Below the pieces are notes generated by a model. That model saw only the letters and a program-made list of their open reading frames with translations. It was not told where the DNA came from and made no database searches. From Phorcus lineatus (Eukaryota > Mollusca > Gastropoda > Trochida > Trochidae), in contig OV121092.1 in assembly GCA_921293015.1 (NCBI GenBank), forward strand, positions 8,810,001-8,874,000: a DNA stretch of 64,000 nt, in the 5' to 3' direction. The number at the start of each line of letters is the position of its first letter. Within the stretch, counting starts at the first letter, position 1. The position numbers were made by a program, and so were the translations under genes. Positions 58,457 to 64,000 of this stretch are shown piece by piece.

Positions 58457-61400
58457 ATAAACATACTGAAGATTTTATTCAGAGATTAATCATTGGTAAA
58501 ATGGTAGATTTGAATTGAATGTGATAAGGAATTTGATATTTTTCTGTGATAAATTTAGACTTGGCCAAATTAGGTAACAATTTTTAAAGATAAACCAGTG
58601 AATCTTCAGTTATATGTAAGTTAAACGCATCTTCTATCAAACTATTCCAATGAGGCATGTCGTGAGTTTACAATAGTATTGTTAGTTTTTGCCAGAACTT
58701 TTATCTTACAATATCGTCTTGTCTGAAATGCCAGTAATTAGGAGCACTGAAACAGAATAATATCTTCTGCTATATCATATTGGGAAATTATAGAACATTG
58801 TTATTGTGTTTGCTATGTTATCCATATCTTCTTATAAAGGCTACAACATCCACATTGACTTCACCAGTTGTAATACTGAGCTAGATAAGGCGTCATGACA
58901 AATGCGCACATTGCGTCGCCATTTAATAGCATTTGCTAGTTATTTTACAACACTAGAAATACTCAATACCACAATATAGTGGTACATGTAATTAATCTTT
59001 GATAAGATAAAAATGAAGATTACAAAGCCAGTGTATTACCTACCAATTAAGGCGGTGAAAGTTCACGGCATGAACTGAAAGTTTGTTCACATACTTGCCA
59101 ATCCTAGTGTGAATAAATTTATGATGCCCTTATTGTATTCTGGCATTGCAAAAACGAAACTGATAATGTTGTGTCTCATTTCAGAAATGATTATTTAATT
59201 TGACAGTACATAGTCATATTCAATACCCACACAACTCACAGTTGAAAAGTGGTCAAAATTTCATAAAACACCAGGTTTAACTATTCTCTTGAAAATCGAA
59301 AATATGAGATCCATGGCTTCAAACAACTTAACAATCATTCCAAAGATAAGAATCTAATGCATGATTTGAAACATACCTAAGAGGGTAATTTCCAAAAGTA
59401 TCTTGAATATTTACCTTATTTTCCAATTGAAAAATCTAAGGTTTTGCCAGGTATTGTAAGAACCTCTTCTGTCAACTGAAACCACTAAATGGAATGGAAC
59501 CATCAACCTTCTTTACCTTGTAAAGTATTCGAGAATTGATAAGTCACCTGTGTTTATGTTGGTTAAACCAATACAGCGGTACTTCCTTTTCTGTCTTGGG
59601 TTATTGACTGAGTCAGAAACTAATGAAACCAACCTCCTACATATTGCACAGTTCTTGTAACAAAGAAACATTTTAGAAGGAACTTTATTCCTTTTAATTG
59701 ATATTTCACATAATATCCATTAACTAATGAGTTGATAAAAGTTGTGATCACACAGGAAATACATCATAAACAATAACCATATCTTTCTATACTTTCAAAA
59801 TGTTTCAGAGGTTTCCACACCAAAAAACTACAAATATTCAGATTATGAACAATATTTGCTGAATCGGTGCTGTTGAGCTTTATCAATATTTGTTGTTTGC
59901 TGGACAACAGACCAACTATCAAAGCAGATGCGTAATTCCCCTGATATTAAACAACCACTATTTGCTTCCAAGATGAAGCAGTTGATCGAAGGCTTTATTA
60001 CAAGATTACAAACATTTTTTGTGTGAAAAGAAGTTGATGAATGTTTGCTCGGTGCGAATCGTGTTCATCTCAAGTTGGATTGATTAGAAGTGTAAACGTT
60101 GGGTAGTAAAAGCGACAATAATGTTATTTTCAAAATGTTCTATGTAAGTATGGATACTAATGATAATCTCAGGATATAAATGAAAAAACATTTCCTCTTT
60201 CGAAGTTGCTTAAATTTCACAAAATATCAATGAACGTTATTAAATATCATTTGTATCAGTTTTCCAACAACACATCAAGCAATAGATGATGGTAACTCGT
60301 GAAACAGTTATTGTATTTACTAATCATAATACATTTTTTTAAAATGTGAATGAATTACTTTTGTGTTGTTTCTTTTTTTTGAATAAAAAAGCTAAAGAGG
60401 TGATAATTGTGAAAACGATTCTGATTTTTGGTTTTCATACAAAGTAATAAGATTTTGCTTATCAAATACAATTGAATACCGCCTAAATCAACTAATTTTT
60501 TTCAATGAAAGAAAAACATCTTTCTTAAAGTCTTCAATCTATTTCTATTTTTTAAAATCACATTGGCATCATGCAATATTGACTTAGAGTTCTAACATGA
60601 AACACTCTCGATTCAAGTGAATTGTTAGATTCGAATCGAATCTTCTTAAAGATGTTCTATATGTATGACATGCAAATGCTTTCCCTCTAAACTGCGTGTC
60701 CTGACAGTCATTGAAATAAATAGCATTTCTACAGGCGATGCAGTACACAAGCAATGTAAACTAGTCTCACATTTTATCCTCTCTTGGTATTAACATACCG
60801 AATATTCAAGAGATTCGACAGAAGAATAGAAAAAGGCACCACCTGTATTGATTTTGACTTTTCAAAAGGACGCTGTCTGGTTTAAACTCTACAATTCCTC
60901 CATTGTTCAGTGTTTTATTGCCAAGGTTTGTTGTCAGTCTACTAGGCCTGTGAATCTGGCACTTTATATTCAACATACTTGGCAGCGCAGTGAAAACTTT
61001 TCCCGTGGTCGGTGGTGGAATTTGTCACAGCATAAACTATTGACATTGTTTGTGTTCGTTGTTGTTTTGATGCTGAAACATTCAAAGCGTCAACTCATCC
61101 GAATTCGAGACAATATTTAAATGTCTCCCATTCTCCTCGCTAAACATTGTGCAACATCCTGTGTGCACGTTTACGTTAATTAAAATCCTATTATCAATAT
61201 CCGACGATATCTTATGCAAGCCAGACAGGTTCGCCGAGACATACTTCCCGACTGCTTTCACCACTGGTAGTCAATATTGTTGAACTTTTGGTGAAAATCA
61301 TCAACAGAAACTATAGATCTTGTTTGTTATCATTGGGTATGGGCTTGCCATATAAAGTAGAAAAAACATATTTTGTATTAAAGTTGTGTTAATTGTACCA

Positions 61401-61529
61401 TAATAAATGGGTTTTTTTTATCAACTTTGCAAGAAAAGTTGCCAAACTATGTATGATTTTCTTGAAGTGTTCAATGCAATTATTATTTTCAAAAGTATTG
61501 CCTGTAGGTACAACTCAAGTGTTACAAGA
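58457..61529. other. AT-rich noncoding stretch
   Basis: No supported gene. A 90-codon frame at 60848 has no domain and no conserved partner. Confidence 0.45.
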
Positions 61530-63860
61530 ATGTATTCAACCATGTATGACAATGTAGGGTTGACCTCAGGGTAATTCAGTCTTATCAACTCCTCTGTCAG
61601 CTTTCTGCAGATGATTCAGATTGAGACCATTCACATTTAAGATCACGTAGAGCAGAGAATATCCGACATTCACTTACAAAAGCCGATCCTGCTTCTGTAC
61701 AGGATGTCTACCAACTTAAATGATTTCTGTAAAATTGAGTCATTTACAGAATTTGGAAAACTGTTTCTTGCATGGAATGGAATTGAATTAAGTCACGTTG
61801 CTCTTTTGTCTTAATGCACAACGTGATTATAACTTCATGATTTTAGAGAAAGTTGTAGGAAAGAAACGTACTTAGAGACCTCATGGTAATCAGTTACTGA
61901 AATGATTTCAGGACTTTCAGGGTGTCACGTATAAAGCGAAAACTTCATGTTCTACAATCATTCGAGGAAGGAGAACCAATACTGTGTTTACGTTAAACCT
62001 CCTATATTGATAAAATGGATTGTCGTGCAAAGGCTTGTTTTCCCTTCCGTGAGATTACTGTTCCAGTCTTAAGGGAACGTACTACTATGCCTATAATACT
62101 CAAACCCTCTTCCCATTCAGGGACGCTCAACATGTACATGTAAAGGAGATTTCTTCCACTCTTGAGAACCTATCTATCATCAGTCTGAGTACAAGACGAG
62201 GGGAATCACCATAAAGCTTTGATTTCTGAAATCACCAAGTCAATATTGTTGCCGTCTGATATGTACCCTGGTGAGAAATATATGACCGATTTTACTGTTA
62301 ATGGTGTTGAATGCGTATAGACACATTATTTGTAGATTCAAGCCAATAAATAATTTAAAATTGCATTCATAATTTATGCAAGTAAATGACAAATTAATTC
62401 CCATGTGACAGGTTATAACCAACTATATAACTTTGCAGAAAATGAACATTTGATAAATAACAACCCACAAGTGATTTTGTTGGCAATAATGAACACTAAA
62501 TATTCGTCATTTAGAACTACATGGTTCGATAGATGTAAATACTTTGAATTGATTGTGATAAATCAACACTTAATTGTTCAATCATTTTACAAATTTATCT
62601 TGATGAATGTACCGAGAACTACAGATCTACAAATTAGACAATTTGAAGTTGATGCAGAACTGATTCAAAAGGACTCTTATGAGGATTTTGCTTCAGCACA
62701 TACCATTACATCAGATCAGCCTTATAAAACTACATCATCAAGAAATGATGAGAAAACAAGACCCAAGATGAGTCAAGGAATGTGTAAAATCTATCTGAGA
62801 TAATTGGTTCTGATCCAGTTACTGTTGACTTCTGAGTGTTCGAAGCCAATATCCTCTTGTCTTTAAATTTCTTTGATAATTTATTTCTGCTCTGACACTT
62901 ATTACTTGGCCGCCAGAGTTCATAATATAACATTCAGGTGACAATATTTGATTGGCTTTCGGGTGAGATAAAAAAAAAACAGGCAGCAGACTATCGAAGT
63001 ATATTCTTTAATATATACCATTTAAATGCATATCCTAATTTGCTAGTTTACCAAATTCACCTTTGCAACGGCGCAACATTTCAATCCAATATTGCATTCT
63101 GAACGATGTGTGTTTTGATTTTTTTAATACACCTTGAAATATTTACACATTGACTATGATTTGAAGAATTTAGTTCCTAGCCACTTCTCTGTCATCAAAT
63201 GAATGAAGATCTTGATTCACCAAATCTCTAAAGGGGTAATGTCAACTGTCGCTTGAAACTGAATATTGTGACCCTAACATGAACCACTACAGGTTATAAA
63301 ACATTTTGGATATTCAATTTTATGGACTGTAAAACAAATTCGAAAGTAAATACACACAGAATATTATTTACACTTGATAAGTATGTAATATATAATACAT
63401 TGTGTTTTAAAATGGTGCTAAATGAAGAATTTATAGTTGTGCAAGTTTGTTTTAATGATATCAAATGCTTTGAGATAATTGTGCAAGAAACTGTATTCTG
63501 AACTTATTGAAAACATAAAATCATTATACTATTGAATATTATGTCATGTCCTCTGTTGAATTTTCATTTAAACCTAATTAACAATCGATTTTCAACTTTA
63601 AAGGTAAATTGAATTTCTTCATAGATTTTCTATGTCAATATTCATAATGAAAATAATTACTGAACTTGTCATTATTTACAATTAAATGTTATTTTTAAAA
63701 AGAACTATAATTTCGATGATCCAATTCAAAATCAGTGGCATTAATTGTGATAAAGGATGTCAACTTACATTTGATTATTGGAAAATTAGAATTCAAGTGA
63801 TGGACATGGACAGCCATGTCTCAAATTGTGTAATGTTTCAAATTAACGAGTTTAGATTAA
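61530..63860 (+). repeat. Segmental duplication copy B (transposon-free)
   Basis: Direct-orientation relative of copy A. It is uninterrupted at the position of the AcademX insertion, reading ATGAACCACTACAGGTTATA at about 63280-63300. Copy B therefore serves as an empty-site reference. The middle part (about 62250-63170) is much less similar to copy A. The 132-codon frame at 62405 lies in that part and has no counterpart in copy A. The similarity probably continues beyond the window end. Confidence 0.78.
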
Positions 63861-64000
63861 TGGGGTTTTTTTTACTGAAAAAGATATGCCATTTCACTTG
63901 GCTATTAGTGTACATCATGTCATTGTATATCCTTTTTGCCTGCCTCATTTTCAAACAGCGAGGACGTAAGAGAAACGATCAGAAATACTTGTTTGTTCTA
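63861..64000. other. Window edge, noncoding
   Basis: AT-rich sequence to the end of the window with nothing recognisable. Confidence 0.4.

Noticed and set aside
62405..62803. 132-codon open frame, the longest outside the transposon
   Set aside because: It is low in complexity, has no recognised domain or splice context, and has no counterpart in the duplicated copy A. It is best explained by chance in AT-rich DNA.

Overview
This is AT-rich eukaryotic (animal) DNA with almost no protein-coding capacity outside mobile elements. The repeat tails ending in the motif CGTTAAACCCCAACTCACTC, tRNA-derived SINE heads, a mollusc-type non-LTR retrotransposon fragment and an Academ-like transposon together suggest a mollusc, possibly a gastropod. 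That assignment is inference from remembered repeat styles, not a search. I see no convincing host gene, no rRNA or functional tRNA gene, and no viral genome. Most of the window reads as intergenic or long-intron sequence.

The centrepiece is a DNA transposon at 43329-50419 (about 7.1 kb). It has inverted repeats of about 311 and 321 bp that are about 97% identical, and a 3-bp CTA target duplication. Inside is one large gene on the + strand, split by GT-AG introns. In order it encodes two zinc-binding modules (CxxC...HxxC), a transposase region with D/D/E candidates, a complete XPG/FEN1-like PIN nuclease active site, and a cysteine-rich CXC-like tail. I assign it to the Academ superfamily, AcademX lineage (transposase plus XPG nuclease). 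The copy is damaged: an in-frame TAA at 47816, a one-base shift in an A9 run at 48409-48417, and probably a TGA in a short upstream exon at 44711.

The transposon sits inside one copy of an older direct duplication. Copy A is 40.9-43.33 kb plus 50.42-51.2 kb; copy B is 61.5-63.9 kb. Copy B has no element and acts as an internal empty-site reference that supports the element's ends.

Layout: 0-7 kb holds two SINE-like elements with 11-12 bp target duplications and a LINE reverse-transcriptase relic that carries a precise 527-bp hAT-like insertion. 7-31 kb is AT-rich DNA with an LTR-like promoter repeat (heat-shock-element motifs plus TATA), a 23-bp minisatellite, local duplications, a foldback element and several SINE pieces. 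31-39 kb is mostly featureless apart from tandem duplications. 39.4-40.6 kb holds a long palindrome next to an inverted-repeat-bounded segment. 43.3-50.4 kb is the AcademX element. 51-64 kb holds a second LTR-like repeat, partners of earlier dispersed repeats, a (TA)29 microsatellite, a 74-bp tandem duplication and copy B of the segmental duplication.
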